The notes beneath the pieces were generated by a model, which was not told the DNA's origin, searched no databases, and saw only the letters and a program-made list of their open reading frames with translations. Both the position numbers and the translations under genes were made by a program. 64,000 bases of DNA from Paenibacillus albicereus (GTDB lineage: Bacteria > Bacillota > Bacilli > Paenibacillales > Paenibacillaceae). This document shows positions 51,673 through 60,066 of the stretch, piece by piece (the first letter of the stretch is position 1; each line of letters opens with the position of its first letter). The stretch covers positions 3,992,001 to 4,056,000 of the forward strand of contig NZ_CP051428.1 of assembly GCF_012676905.1 (NCBI RefSeq), in the 5' to 3' direction.

Positions 51673-52569
51673 TCAGGAGAAGAGGCTCGTCCAGATCGAG
51701 AGGCCGGCTTGACGGGACGTGTCCGCGATCATGAGCAGGAACACGACAAGCAGATAGTTCACCGAGATGAGGAAGTTGACCTTCGCCCATTTCACCGTCT
51801 TCTCCTCCGTGGAGGCATAGACGCCGGTGAACGTATGCACGAACCAGACGACAGTCAGAATGCCCGAGATCCAGAGGAACCAAGGTCCGACGTAATCATA
51901 CGCATACATCAGGATGACGGTCGGGATGAGCAGCAAGACGTATGGAATCATCTGGAGCTTGGTGCGCCGGATGCCCTTGACGACAGGCAGCAGCGGATAG
52001 CCGGCGGCGCGGTACTCCTCCACCCGGCGGATGGCGAGCGACCAGAAATGGGCCGGCTGCCAGAGGAACAGCAGCGCGAACAGGATCCAGGCTCCGGCGT
52101 CGATCTCGCCGGTGACGGCCACATAGCCGATGACCGGCGGCATCGCTCCGGACACGCCGCCGATCGACGTGCTCCAGGTCGAGCTGCGCTTGAGCCAGAT
52201 CGTGTAGACGACGATATAGACGAACCAGCCGAGCAGGCCCAGCCAGCCGGTCAGCGGATCGAGCGCGAACAGCACGGCCAGTCCCGCCGCGCCGAGCACG
52301 GCGCCGTAGGTGATGACGAAGGCCGGAGAGATGCGGCCCGTCGGCAGCGCGCGGTCGCGCGTGCGCTCCATGCGCGTGTCGAGCTCGCGGTCCCAATAGT
52401 TGTTGATGACGCAGGCCGATGCCATCGTCAGGCATGTCCCGATCAGCATCCAGAGGAGCAGCAGCCAATCGACCTGCCATTTGGACGCCACCCAGAAGCC
52501 GCCGAACGCGGCAAAAGCATTCATCCGGACGATGCCCGGCTTGGTAAGAGCGATCAGGTCTTTCAGCAC
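51673..52569 (-). CDS. ctaB: Protoheme IX farnesyltransferase (heme O synthase)
   Basis: 298 residues, nine TM helices of the UbiA superfamily. The two Asp-rich prenyl-diphosphate motifs are NNYWDRELDTRMERT near 65-80 and the region RRVEEYRAAGYPLLP near 185. It farnesylates heme B to heme O, the substrate of the heme A synthase at 30159. The GTG at 52569 follows AGGAGG at 10 nt and gives the family's usual length; a longer frame to 52635 adds a poorly matching N-terminus. Confidence 0.93.
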   Translation of the reverse strand: MLKDLIALTKPGIVRMNAFAAFGGFWVASKWQVDWLLLLWMLIGTCLTMASACVINNYWDRELDTRMERTRDRALPTGRISPAFVITYGAVLGAAGLAVLFALDPLTGWLGLLGWFVYIVVYTIWLKRSSTWSTSIGGVSGAMPPVIGYVAVTGEIDAGAWILFALLFLWQPAHFWSLAIRRVEEYRAAGYPLLPVVKGIRRTKLQMIPYVLLLIPTVILMYAYDYVGPWFLWISGILTVVWFVHTFTGVYASTEEKTVKWAKVNFLISVNYLLVVFLLMIADTSRQAGLSIWTSLFS

Positions 52570-52861
52570 ATTCGTGCGCCTCCTGTTTTTGGAGCGGCAA
52601 AAGCGCTTCGGTGCGCTAAGGGCTTCAGTAGTCAACGTTACTTATGATACCGAAAATCAAACACGGTGACAACGGAGCGCCCGAGTTGTTCATGATTTCG
52701 ACATGCCGGAGCGTCAACAATCCGACTTTTTTTGCCATCTCAGGATTGTCCTTGAGGAACACTGGGCAGCGGCCCGCATAGATTGAAGATGGGGTCAGGA
52801 GCCCAGGCGGAGGGCATCCGGCTCAAGGCTAGACTCCCGCAGGAGGAGCGTGATCAGAAAG

Positions 52862-53284
52862 ATGGCCGTCATCAAGACGAATGCCGAGAATACGAAGCTG
52901 CTTGCCCGGCTGATGAGGGCGGAAGCGGAAGGCGAAGGCGAGCTCGGCATGCTCATGGTCGGCAACGTCAGCGTCAACCGCGTCCGCGGCAACTGCCTCG
53001 ACTTCCGCAACATCCGGTCGATTCCCGACATGGTGTATCAAAGTCCGGGCGGATACGAGGCCGTGCAGAAAAGCTACTTCTATCAAAAGGCCCGCGACAA
53101 GGAGATCCGTCTTGCGGAGCGGGTCATCTCCGGCGAGCGCCAGCATCCGGCAAGCAACGCCCTCTGGTTCTTCCGGCCGACGGGCAGCTGCCCCGGCACC
53201 TGGTACAATCAGGCCAATACGGGCCGCTTCAAGGCGCATTGCTTCTTTGCGCCGACCGCATCGGACTGCCCGGACGTCTACTGA
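52862..53284 (+). CDS. cwlJ: Spore cortex-lytic enzyme CwlJ
   Basis: 140 residues, colinear with B. subtilis CwlJ: MAVIKTN start, LLARLMRAEAEGEGELGM with the catalytic Glu, VGNVSVNR, MVYQSPGGYEAV, and the end WYNQANTGRFKAHCFF. CwlJ degrades cortex peptidoglycan during germination in response to Ca-dipicolinate and needs GerQ for localisation. The ATG at 52862 matches the family start; a GTG at 52850 is closer to the ribosome binding site and would add four residues. Confidence 0.93.
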   Translation: MAVIKTNAENTKLLARLMRAEAEGEGELGMLMVGNVSVNRVRGNCLDFRNIRSIPDMVYQSPGGYEAVQKSYFYQKARDKEIRLAERVISGERQHPASNALWFFRPTGSCPGTWYNQANTGRFKAHCFFAPTASDCPDVY

Positions 53285-53337
53285 AGCAAGTCGCAGGACC
53301 AAGCAACGACAACGACTAGAGAGCGGGGAAACCAACC

Positions 53338-53799
53338 ATGTCGAATGTTTATGATTACCGCAGCATGTACGCCCACGGAGGCCATCAAGGCTATCCGGGA
53401 ATGCCGATGCCGATGCAGACGCCTTTCGGAGGCAACTTTGTCGCCATGCCGCCGGCCGTGCCGAGCGGCGCCGTCGTCACGCCTCAAGGCGGAACGGTGC
53501 AAATGATGCCGTCGACCGAGGAATCCTACGTGGAGAACATCCTGCGCCTCAACCGCGGGAAAATGGCGACGTTCTACATGACGTATGAAAACAACAAGGA
53601 ATGGAACGCCAAAATTTTCCGTGGCATCATCGAGGCAGCCGGACGCGACCATATCATCATCAGCGATCCGTCCACCGGCATGCGCTACCTTCTGCTTACG
53701 CTGAACCTGGACTACGTCACGTTCGACGGTCCGATCGCGTACGAGTACGCCTTCCAGGGGCAAACCATTACGAACCAGACTCCGGCTACTTCGCGCTAG
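53338..53799 (+). CDS. gerQ: Spore coat protein GerQ
   Basis: 153 residues. The first 60 are Pro/Met/Gly-rich, a low-complexity coat-type segment; the conserved GerQ domain follows (EESYVENILRLNRGK, KEWNAKIFRGIIEAAGRDH, IIISDP, RYLLLTLNLDYVTFD). GerQ is crosslinked in the spore coat by transglutaminase and is required for CwlJ assembly. cwlJ lies 53 nt upstream, the same pairing as in B. subtilis. Confidence 0.95.
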   Translation: MSNVYDYRSMYAHGGHQGYPGMPMPMQTPFGGNFVAMPPAVPSGAVVTPQGGTVQMMPSTEESYVENILRLNRGKMATFYMTYENNKEWNAKIFRGIIEAAGRDHIIISDPSTGMRYLLLTLNLDYVTFDGPIAYEYAFQGQTITNQTPATSR

Positions 53800-54086
53800 A
53801 TCGGTGCCGGGCGGAACGTCCATGCATGGATGCGGCCCGCCCCGCCCGACGTCCAGCTTCCGATCGCCGACCAGGGAGAGCGTCCGTCCAGACGCTCCTC
53901 TTGGCATGCCCTCGCTTCCGCCTCCGTTGCCGCAGGCCAAATCTCCACGAACAGTCCCGGCTGCTCGGAGCCTTCATAGAGCCGCACGCGGGGCCAACGC
54001 CGCTGCAGCTCCGAGAGCAGAGCCAGGAAGTCCTGCCGATGCCGCTCCTCGATCTTGTATTCCACCATCAGCGCATATCCGTCCAT
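53796..54086 (-). CDS. Small conserved-looking protein convergent with gerQ
   Basis: About 96 residues, soluble, mixed alpha/beta: YALMVEYKIEERHRQDFLALLSELQ, then strands RVRLYEGSEQPGLFVEIWPA and a Trp-containing end. The ferredoxin-like pattern of strands and helices recalls dimeric alpha-beta barrel (antibiotic monooxygenase-like) proteins, but I cannot name a family. The start at 54086 has AGGAGG at 6 nt. It overlaps the end of gerQ by 4 nt. Confidence 0.65.
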   Translation of the reverse strand: MDGYALMVEYKIEERHRQDFLALLSELQRRWPRVRLYEGSEQPGLFVEIWPAATEAEARACQEERLDGRSPWSAIGSWTSGGAGRIHAWTFRPAPI

Positions 54087-54268
54087 ATTCATCCTCCTGG
54101 CCCGCATCGCCCGGAATCGCGCCCGAGCATGGGTCGCCTCATCCTACCATTGCCAGAGCGGCTGGACAAGCGCTGCGCGTCTCCTTTCCCGACCGGCGGC
54201 CGGATAATCCGGAGCGTCCGGTGGGAGCCTACAGGAAGAAGTCCATGATGAAAGGGGACATGAAAGCG

Positions 54269-55255
54269 ATGGATACGGGCACTCATCTCGTATTCGGTCT
54301 CGGACTCGCCGGCCTCGCCACCGTCGATCCTGCGGTCGCCGCCAGTCCGGCTTTGTTCGGCGCCGTTCTGGCCGGCACGATCATCGGCTCGCAAGCGCCG
54401 GACCTGGACGGCCTGCTGCGATTCAAAAGCAACGCGCTTTATATCCGCAACCATCGCGGAGCCTCGCACTCGCTGCCGGCGGTGCTCGGCTGGACGGCGC
54501 TCATCACGGCCGCCATCGGCCTCGCCTGGCGCGGAAGCATCTCATGGCCTCATCTCGCTTTCTGGGTGCTGCTCGCCGTCTCGGTCCATGTGTTCAGCGA
54601 TTGCTTCAATACGTACGGAACCCAAGCCGCCCGTCCGATCACGTCCAAGTGGATTTCCTGGAACATCATCCATATCTTCGACCCGTTCCTGTTCGCCGGC
54701 CATGCGGCAGCCCTGCTCCTCTGGCTGCTCGGAGCGGCTTCGCCGCAGATCATCTTCCCGGTCCTCTATGCGTTCGTCGTGCTGTACTATGTCTGGCGGA
54801 CGCTCGTCCACCGGCGCACCGCCCGCTCGCTGCCCGGCCTCGATGGCGAGGCGGAGGGCGGCGAGAGCTACATCCTCATCCCGACGCTGAAGCCGGCCAG
54901 CTGGAACGTCGTGAAGCAGCGGAGGGACGGCGCCTTCCGCATCGGCGACCTGCGCGGCGGAAAGCTGTCCTGGACGGGCACCGCCCGGTGCGAGGAGCAT
55001 GAAGCGATCGAGCAGTCGAAGTTCGACGCTTCCGTGCGCTCGTTTCTCTATTTCACCTCGTTCGCCTGCTCCGAGATGACCGAGCATGCCTGGGGCTACG
55101 AGGTGCGCTGGTTCGACGTCCGCTACCGGCATCGCAAGCAGTATCCGTTCGTCGCCGTCGTCGTCATGGACCGGGACTACAAGACGCTCGGCTCGTACGT
55201 CGGCTGGCTGAGCGACGAGCGCCTTCAGAAGAGGCTGCGGATGAATACGTATTGA
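54269..55255 (+). CDS. yfhP: YfhP-type membrane-bound metal-dependent hydrolase
   Basis: 328 residues, YdjM/YfhP family. MDTGTHLVFGL at the start, GSQAPDLDGLL and RGASHSLP carry the conserved His/Asp thought to bind metal, within four or five TM helices; residues 195-328 form a soluble C-terminal domain. The start at 54269 matches YfhP and lies 11 nt after AAAGGGG; two upstream ATG codons flank that site. In B. subtilis the homologue is a negative regulator-like membrane protein of uncertain activity. Confidence 0.9.
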   Translation: MDTGTHLVFGLGLAGLATVDPAVAASPALFGAVLAGTIIGSQAPDLDGLLRFKSNALYIRNHRGASHSLPAVLGWTALITAAIGLAWRGSISWPHLAFWVLLAVSVHVFSDCFNTYGTQAARPITSKWISWNIIHIFDPFLFAGHAAALLLWLLGAASPQIIFPVLYAFVVLYYVWRTLVHRRTARSLPGLDGEAEGGESYILIPTLKPASWNVVKQRRDGAFRIGDLRGGKLSWTGTARCEEHEAIEQSKFDASVRSFLYFTSFACSEMTEHAWGYEVRWFDVRYRHRKQYPFVAVVVMDRDYKTLGSYVGWLSDERLQKRLRMNTY

Positions 55256-55337
55256 AGGACCTGCCGGTTGACCGCGAGCGCCCCCATCCTGCACAATAGA
55301 TGGGGGCATTCTTATGCCCCGGCAGCCGCGCCAAACC

Positions 55338-55366
55338 GAAAAAAAGCCCAAGGTTTCCCTTGGACC
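55338..55366 (-). terminator. Terminator of the first SASP gene
   Basis: GTCCAAGG-GAAA-CCTTGGGC stem followed by seven T on the minus strand. Confidence 0.88.
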
Positions 55367-55380
55367 TCTTTTTGTATGGC

Positions 55381-55602
55381 TTAGCGTTGAGTTCCGGACA
55401 GTTGCTGCTCGGCGATTTGCACCAGTTTCTTGGTGATGTAGCCGCCCAGCGATCCAGCGTCGCGCGTAGCTACGTTGCCGTAGTAGCCGTCAGCCGGGAT
55501 TTGAACACCCAGGGATTGTGCCGCTTCGAATTTCAGTTGCTCAAGGGCTTGTCTTGCGCCTGGTACGACCAGTTTGTTGCTGCCGCTGTTGTTGCTTGCC
55601 AT
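55381..55602 (-). CDS. Alpha/beta-type small acid-soluble spore protein
   Basis: 73 residues with both conserved SASP segments: LEQLKFEAAQSLG (containing the germination protease region) and DGYYGNVATRDAGSLGGYITKKLVQIAEQQL. These proteins coat spore DNA in the A-like form and protect it from UV and heat. AAGGAG precedes the ATG. It is nearly identical in layout to the second copy at 59074. Confidence 0.95.
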   Translation of the reverse strand: MASNNSGSNKLVVPGARQALEQLKFEAAQSLGVQIPADGYYGNVATRDAGSLGGYITKKLVQIAEQQLSGTQR

Positions 55603-55739
55603 TGTGAATTGCTCCTTTCGAAGTTCGCACTGTATGGTGTGTGTTGCAAGCTTGCAAGCTTATTATGTTCCGATTGCTTCGTTCTATTCGAAGCGATGTC
55701 GTTTTTTTTCTCCATTTTATATTCGGGAGGCCGTTTTCC

Positions 55740-55907
55740 ATGTCCAAGCCCCTTGCCCTCGTCTACGCCCTGCTGTCCGTAGCGCTCATGAGCGCCACCG
55801 CAATCTCCATCAGCTACAGCGGCCGCGCCGCCATCGCGCTCGGCCTGGCCACGTTCCTGTTCATCGGAGCCGGCTTCGTGCTGAAGTCCCGCCTTCGGAA
55901 AAACTGA
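55740..55907 (+). CDS. Small two-TM protein (DUF5325/YlaF-like)
   Basis: 55 residues: helices ALVYALLSVALMSATAISI and AAIALGLATFLFIGAGFVL with a basic end KSRLRKN. This matches the layout of the YlaF/DUF5325 family of Bacillales. GGGAGG precedes the ATG by 10 nt. Function unknown. Confidence 0.7.
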   Translation: MSKPLALVYALLSVALMSATAISISYSGRAAIALGLATFLFIGAGFVLKSRLRKN

Positions 55908-55975
55908 CCCGATCGCCAAGGACAAGCCGTCCGCTCGCAGCCGCCTCGGCTGCGGGCTGCGCGGATCCTGCTCGT

Positions 55976-56018
55976 ACGAGAAGAAGCGTCTGCCCTCGCG
56001 GCAGACGCTTCTTCTCGT
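55976..56018. terminator. Bidirectional terminator between convergent genes
   Basis: A perfect 19-bp stem (ACGAGAAGAAGCGTCTGCC and its complement) with a 5-nt loop. Polypurine and polypyrimidine arms lie on both strands. It separates the two-TM gene from trpS. Confidence 0.75.
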
Positions 56019-56105
56019 TGATGCGGAATGGAACGCAAGCGGCGAGGCGCCGGCCAGCGGGGCAGCCCGCGCGCTTCCGGCTCTTTCGAACGCATGCTCC
56101 GCGGC

Positions 56106-57089
56106 CTAGCCTCGGAGAAAGCCCATGCGCTCCTTCACGCCTTCGACGACGCGATCGGCGACCGAGGACGCTTTCTCGGCGCCTTGCTTCAGCACTTCCT
56201 CCAGCATGCCGGAGCTGCGAATCTCGCGGTAGCGCTGCTGCAGCGGCTCCAGCACGGCGACGACGCGCTCGGCCAGCTCCTTTTTGAACGGGCCGTAGCC
56301 TTGCCCCTCGAATCTAGCCTCGATCTCCGGCAGCGAGAGGCCCGACATGAGCGAGTAGATGCCCATCAGGTTGCTCACCTCCGGCTTGGCTTCGCGATCG
56401 AACCGGATCTCGCGGCCCGAATCGGTCGTCGCGCGGCTGATCTTCTTGCGGATGACGTCCGGCTCGTCGAGCAGGGCGATCAGGCTGCCGGGATTCGGAT
56501 TGCTCTTGCTCATCTTCTTGGACGCATCGTCGAGCGACATGATGCGCGCTCCCACCTCGGGGATGTACGGCTCCGGAACGGTAAAGAAGTCGCCGAAGCG
56601 GCTGTTGAACCGGTTCGCGAGGTCGCGCGTCAGCTCCAGATGCTGCTTCTGATCGTCGCCGACCGGGACGAGATCGGCGTTGTAGACGAGGATGTCCGCC
56701 GCCATGAGCGCAGGGTAGACGAACAGCCCGGCTCCGACCGACTCCTTGCCCGCCGACTTGTCCTTGAACTGCGTCATCCGCTCCAGCTCGCCCATCGACG
56801 TGAGCGTCGTCAGCAGCCATCCGAGCTCCGCATGCGCCCGCACGTGGGACTGCATGTAGATCGCCGCGCGCTGCGGGTCGATGCCCGCCGCCAAGTACAG
56901 GGCGGCGACCGACTGCGACTGCTCCCGCAGCGCCGCCGGCTCCTGCGGAACCGTGATGGCATGCAGATCGACGACCATGAAATAGCACTCATGCGTCTCC
57001 TGCAGGCGAACGAAGTTCTGGATGGCTCCAATGTAGTTGCCGATCGTCAGCTGGCCGCTCGGCTGGATGCCGGAAAGCACTTTTTTCAT
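56106..57089 (-). CDS. trpS: Tryptophanyl-tRNA synthetase
   Basis: 327 residues, class Ic synthetase. HIGH-like motif in GIQPSGQLTIGNYIGA (7-22), KMSKS in SKKMSKSNPN near 190-199, and conserved DLVPVGDDQKQHLELTRD near 135. It charges tRNA-Trp. A Trp-type T-box leader precedes it. Confidence 0.96.
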   Translation of the reverse strand: MKKVLSGIQPSGQLTIGNYIGAIQNFVRLQETHECYFMVVDLHAITVPQEPAALREQSQSVAALYLAAGIDPQRAAIYMQSHVRAHAELGWLLTTLTSMGELERMTQFKDKSAGKESVGAGLFVYPALMAADILVYNADLVPVGDDQKQHLELTRDLANRFNSRFGDFFTVPEPYIPEVGARIMSLDDASKKMSKSNPNPGSLIALLDEPDVIRKKISRATTDSGREIRFDREAKPEVSNLMGIYSLMSGLSLPEIEARFEGQGYGPFKKELAERVVAVLEPLQQRYREIRSSGMLEEVLKQGAEKASSVADRVVEGVKERMGFLRG

Positions 57090-57122
57090 CTTGCTTCACG
57101 CCTTCTCTTGAGATTTGGGAAC

Positions 57123-57350
57123 GCAAAAAAGGCCTCTCCTCCGCAAGGGACGAGAGACCGTGGTGCCACCCTAATTCGCCGGACGCGCTTGTCGCGCGGC
57201 ATCGGCCTTGAGGATCCGCTAACGGGGATCAATCGGGGACAGGCCCGGCTCCAGAGTCCATTCCGCGCGGTCCGTTCCGCCGGCTTCGCAGCTGCCGCCG
57301 GCTCTCTGGGAAACGTCCTTGCTCGCGCGTACTCCATTCTGTCATTGCCT
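57123..57350 (-). promoter_or_regulatory. T-box leader (tRNA-Trp-sensing) of trpS
   Basis: The invariant T-box AGGGTGGCACCA lies at 57172-57161. Next comes the terminator stem GGTCTCTC ... GAGAGGCC with TTTTTT at 57130-57125. A candidate UGG specifier is at 57260-57258 in GGAATGGAC. Uncharged tRNA-Trp would pair with the specifier and T-box and stabilise the antiterminator. About 225 nt in all. Confidence 0.9.
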
Positions 57351-57358
57351 TTAGAACG

Positions 57359-57386
57359 ATTATAGACCCGCTCCCCGAAAAGTCAA
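57359..57386 (-). promoter_or_regulatory. trpS promoter
   Basis: TTGACT (57386-57381), 16 nt, TATAAT (57364-57359) on the minus strand, just upstream of the T-box leader. Confidence 0.85.
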
Positions 57387-57539
57387 GGCGAGGCCGCGAG
57401 CAAGCGACATTCGTGCTGCAGAAAGAAACGGCCGTTCTGTCTTCGTCCGTCCAAGCATAAGCATGGAGGAGGAACGTCCGGCCCGTCCGCCTCTCTCCGG
57501 GCCGGACAGGACAAGCCGGACCGGAAAGGAGCTGCCCCG

Positions 57540-58538
57540 ATGACCCGACGCCTGCTGCCGCTGCTCGCCGCCGTATCGACGATCGGAGCGGGAGGGGTCC
57601 TGCTGCTGATCGCCCGGCGGGACATGGGGCTGGACGCGGCGGCCGCCTCCCGCTTCAGCTCCGTCTTCATCGGCATCCTGCTCGAAGCGCTGCCCTATCT
57701 GCTGCTCGGGGTCGCCATCTCCGCCGTCCTTCAGGTCTATCTGTCGGAGCGGCTGCTGCGCCGCCTTCTTCCCCGTCATCCGCTGCTCGCCGTAACGGCG
57801 GCCGGACTGCTCGGCGTCATCTTTCCCCTCTGCGAATGCGGCATGATCCCGGCCGTGCGCCGTCTCATCCGCAAAGGCATGCCCGCCTATGCCGGCATCG
57901 CCTACATCCTCGCCGGCCCGGTCGTCAATCCTGTCGTCTTCACGTCGACCTGGGCCGCGTTCGGCGGCACGCCGCAGATGGCGATCGCGCGCGCGGGACT
58001 CGCCTTTTTCGTCGCCTTCGCGATCGGCGCCATCTTATGGAAGACGCTCCGAGGCGACCCGCTGAAAGCCGATCTCGCCTCGCTCTACGCCTCGCTGCCG
58101 CAGGAGGAGGCGCAGGAGCGGCCGTCCGGCAGCCGGCTGCAGTCGGCCGCGCTGCACGCGACCGACGAATTTTTCGACATGGGGAAATATCTCATCCTCG
58201 GCGCCGCGCTCGCGACGCTGTTCCAGACGGCCGTCAGCCGCTCCTTCCTCGAGGAGCTCGGCGGCAGCCAGCTTCTTTCGCATCTGTTTCTGATGGGCAT
58301 CGCCTTCCTGCTCTCGCTCTGCTCGACGTCGGATGCGTTCGTCGCCGCCTCGTTGGGCGGCAGCTTCGAGAACGGCGCGCTGCTGGCCTTCCTCGTCTTC
58401 GGGCCGATGATCGATCTCAAAAGCATGTTGCTTCTGCTCGCTTCGTTCCGCGTCCGCGTCGTGCTGCTCGTCGCAGGACTCGCCGCCCTCCTCACGCTGA
58501 CCGGCTCCTGGCTGCTCGAAGCGATCTATCTTCCCTGA
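57540..58538 (+). CDS. Permease of the UPF0718/DUF318 family (YcgR-like)
   Basis: 332 residues, eight or so TM helices in two repeats. Family features: LPYLLLG, FPLCECGMIP with the Cys pair in the first repeat, LAGPVVNPVV, and the second repeat's SLCSTSDAFVAAS. Possible transporter of unknown substrate. The next gene encodes the N-terminal part of the usual partner YcgQ. AAAGGAG precedes the ATG by 10 nt. Confidence 0.88.
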   Translation: MTRRLLPLLAAVSTIGAGGVLLLIARRDMGLDAAAASRFSSVFIGILLEALPYLLLGVAISAVLQVYLSERLLRRLLPRHPLLAVTAAGLLGVIFPLCECGMIPAVRRLIRKGMPAYAGIAYILAGPVVNPVVFTSTWAAFGGTPQMAIARAGLAFFVAFAIGAILWKTLRGDPLKADLASLYASLPQEEAQERPSGSRLQSAALHATDEFFDMGKYLILGAALATLFQTAVSRSFLEELGGSQLLSHLFLMGIAFLLSLCSTSDAFVAASLGGSFENGALLAFLVFGPMIDLKSMLLLLASFRVRVVLLVAGLAALLTLTGSWLLEAIYLP

Positions 58539-58557
58539 CAAGGAGGCGCATTCGCCC

Positions 58558-59001
58558 ATGACTCCGTCCGCCCTCGCCGCCATCCATCACGCGGCCAAGT
58601 CGGCCGTGCTCGCCGTGCTGTCGCTCTCGCTGACGCAGCTCGCCCGGACCGGATCGCTCGGTCGCTACATCGAGCCGCAGCTCGAGCTCGGCGTCAAGCT
58701 GTCGGCGCTCGCCCTGTTCGCGCTGGCCGTCTTCCGGCTGTGGATCGCCGTACGCGCCTGGCAGGGCGACGACGCCGAAGCGGACTGCGGCTGCGGAGCC
58801 CACGGACCGGCCGCAGGGCCTCGGCCGCTGGCGGCATGCTTGGTGTTCCTGCTGCCCGTCGCCTTGGGGCTGCTGCCGCCCGCCCCGCTCGGCAGCGCGG
58901 ACGCCGCCCGCGCCGGCATCCACCTGCACGGCGCCGGAGCGGAGCGCCCGGCCAGCGTCCCGGCCCCTTCTGCAGCCCGCTCCCTCGATCCGGATTATTG
59001 A
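58558..59001 (+). CDS. Shortened YcgQ/DUF1980-like protein
   Basis: 147 residues: TM segments near 15-30, 48-64 and 90-110 with a CGCGAHG loop, as in the N-terminal part of YcgQ/TIGR03943 proteins, which are about twice as long. The conserved soluble C-terminal domain is missing; the frame ends in a Ser/Ala/Pro-rich tail and no continuation was found in other frames before the next gene. It may be a truncated or reduced family member. It lies 19 nt after its permease partner. Confidence 0.7.
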   Translation: MTPSALAAIHHAAKSAVLAVLSLSLTQLARTGSLGRYIEPQLELGVKLSALALFALAVFRLWIAVRAWQGDDAEADCGCGAHGPAAGPRPLAACLVFLLPVALGLLPPAPLGSADAARAGIHLHGAGAERPASVPAPSAARSLDPDY

Positions 59002-59019
59002 CGGTCCACAGCCTCCTAT

Positions 59020-59048
59020 GCATATATTGGGAAGCAAGGCGCATACTA
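59020..59048 (+). promoter_or_regulatory. Sigma-G type promoter of the second SASP gene
   Basis: GCATA (59020-59024), 17 nt, CATACTA (59042-59048) fits the forespore sigma-G pattern (GHATR, 17-18 nt, CATNHTA), 25 nt before the start codon. Confidence 0.75.
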
Positions 59049-59073
59049 CCTCCATCAAAAGGAGGTGACGCAC

Positions 59074-59295
59074 ATGTCAAGAAGCAACAAGCTCGTCGTC
59101 CCGGGCTGCCAGGCCGCGCTGGAGCAGATGAAATATGAAGCCGCGCAGGCGCTGGGCATCCAGATTCCCCAGGACGGCTACTACGGCAACATGGCGACAC
59201 GCGACGCCGGCTCTCTCGGAGGCTACATCACGAAGCGTCTGGTCGAGATCGCCGAGCAGCAGCTGTCCGGCAACGCCGGCCGCATGGGGCGCTGA
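59074..59295 (+). CDS. Alpha/beta-type small acid-soluble spore protein
   Basis: 73 residues, conserved segments LEQMKYEAAQALG and DGYYGNMATRDAGSLGGYITKRLVEIAEQQL. AAAGGAGGTGA lies 8 nt before the ATG at 59074. A Cys replaces the Ala of the PGAxxAL motif (VPGCQAAL). It shares about three quarters of its residues with the copy at 55381. Confidence 0.95.
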   Translation: MSRSNKLVVPGCQAALEQMKYEAAQALGIQIPQDGYYGNMATRDAGSLGGYITKRLVEIAEQQLSGNAGRMGR

Positions 59296-59316
59296 GCGCA
59301 GCCGAGCCCGACAGGT

Positions 59317-59359
59317 CGAAAAACAGCCTTTGTCCGCCATGGACAAAGGCTGTTTTTCG
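59317..59359. terminator. Bidirectional terminator
   Basis: A perfect 19-bp stem CGAAAAACAGCCTTTGTCC with a 5-nt loop; the A-rich left arm and T-rich right arm give a T-run on both strands. It serves the SASP gene and the convergent gene at 59367. Confidence 0.9.
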
Positions 59360-59366
59360 TGGAACA

Positions 59367-59795
59367 TCAGTCTTCCGACACGCTGCCGCGATCCCACAGG
59401 CCGGGATGCTTGGGCTCGTAGCGAAAATGAGTGCTGGCCATATTGTAGTTGGATTCGCAAAGCATGCTGGCGGACCAGCTGGAGGCGGCTCCTTGGCGGC
59501 GCACCGAAAAATCGTACAGAAGCTCGCCGTGGGTCCAGCTCCACTTGCTTTTGAGGGCGTCCACCGCCATTTGCCGGAACTCCTTGACCTGCTCGGCTGT
59601 CAGTCCCGCTGGAGATTGGGGGGATGCGGGCGACTTCAGCTCGATGGGGTTGTGGCGGATGCCGTACTTGCCGACCGTATTGTTGCGGATATGGATCAAT
59701 ACCGTCCCGGAGGAGGCATGGGTCAGTTCGGACTCAAGCTGCCGGAAAACGAAATCGACTTGCCGGGCCAGAGGCGAAGCGCTGTTGCCTTGCAT
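59367..59795 (-). CDS. Conserved-looking hypothetical protein
   Basis: 142 residues, soluble, no signal peptide. Visible features are an N-terminal helix, a GTVLIHIRNNTVGKYGIRHNPIE strand region, a helix LTAEQVKEFRQMAVDALKSKWSW and an end rich in Ser/Tyr/His. I recognise no family. GGAGGTGA lies 10 nt before the ATG. Single gene. Confidence 0.7.
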   Translation of the reverse strand: MQGNSASPLARQVDFVFRQLESELTHASSGTVLIHIRNNTVGKYGIRHNPIELKSPASPQSPAGLTAEQVKEFRQMAVDALKSKWSWTHGELLYDFSVRRQGAASSWSASMLCESNYNMASTHFRYEPKHPGLWDRGSVSED

Positions 59796-59821
59796 ATGTG
59801 ATTCACCTCCGATCCAAATGA

Positions 59822-60066
59822 AGTCGTTGTAGCGACATTATAGGACAGCGTTTTTCCAGATTCAACTAAATATTCACGGAATAGGATAGGGTTTTAACCC
59901 TTTTTCGGGTATATCGATCTACTTCCCAATAGGAAACCCACACCTTTCGACCCACTTCGCCTTTTTTTCGATTCGATAGCCCCAGACCTACAACTTGATG
60001 GGCCTGTTACCGATTATTAGGTAACGCTTACTTACCCTATATCAGCGAATAGGAGTCGATTTCAGC
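59822..60066. other. AT-rich gap before the chemoreceptor gene
   Basis: About 245 nt without a gene. AGGAG at 60049-60053 serves the chemoreceptor gene (13 nt spacing, longer than ideal). No clear promoter hexamers, operator or RNA element was recognised. Confidence 0.4.
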
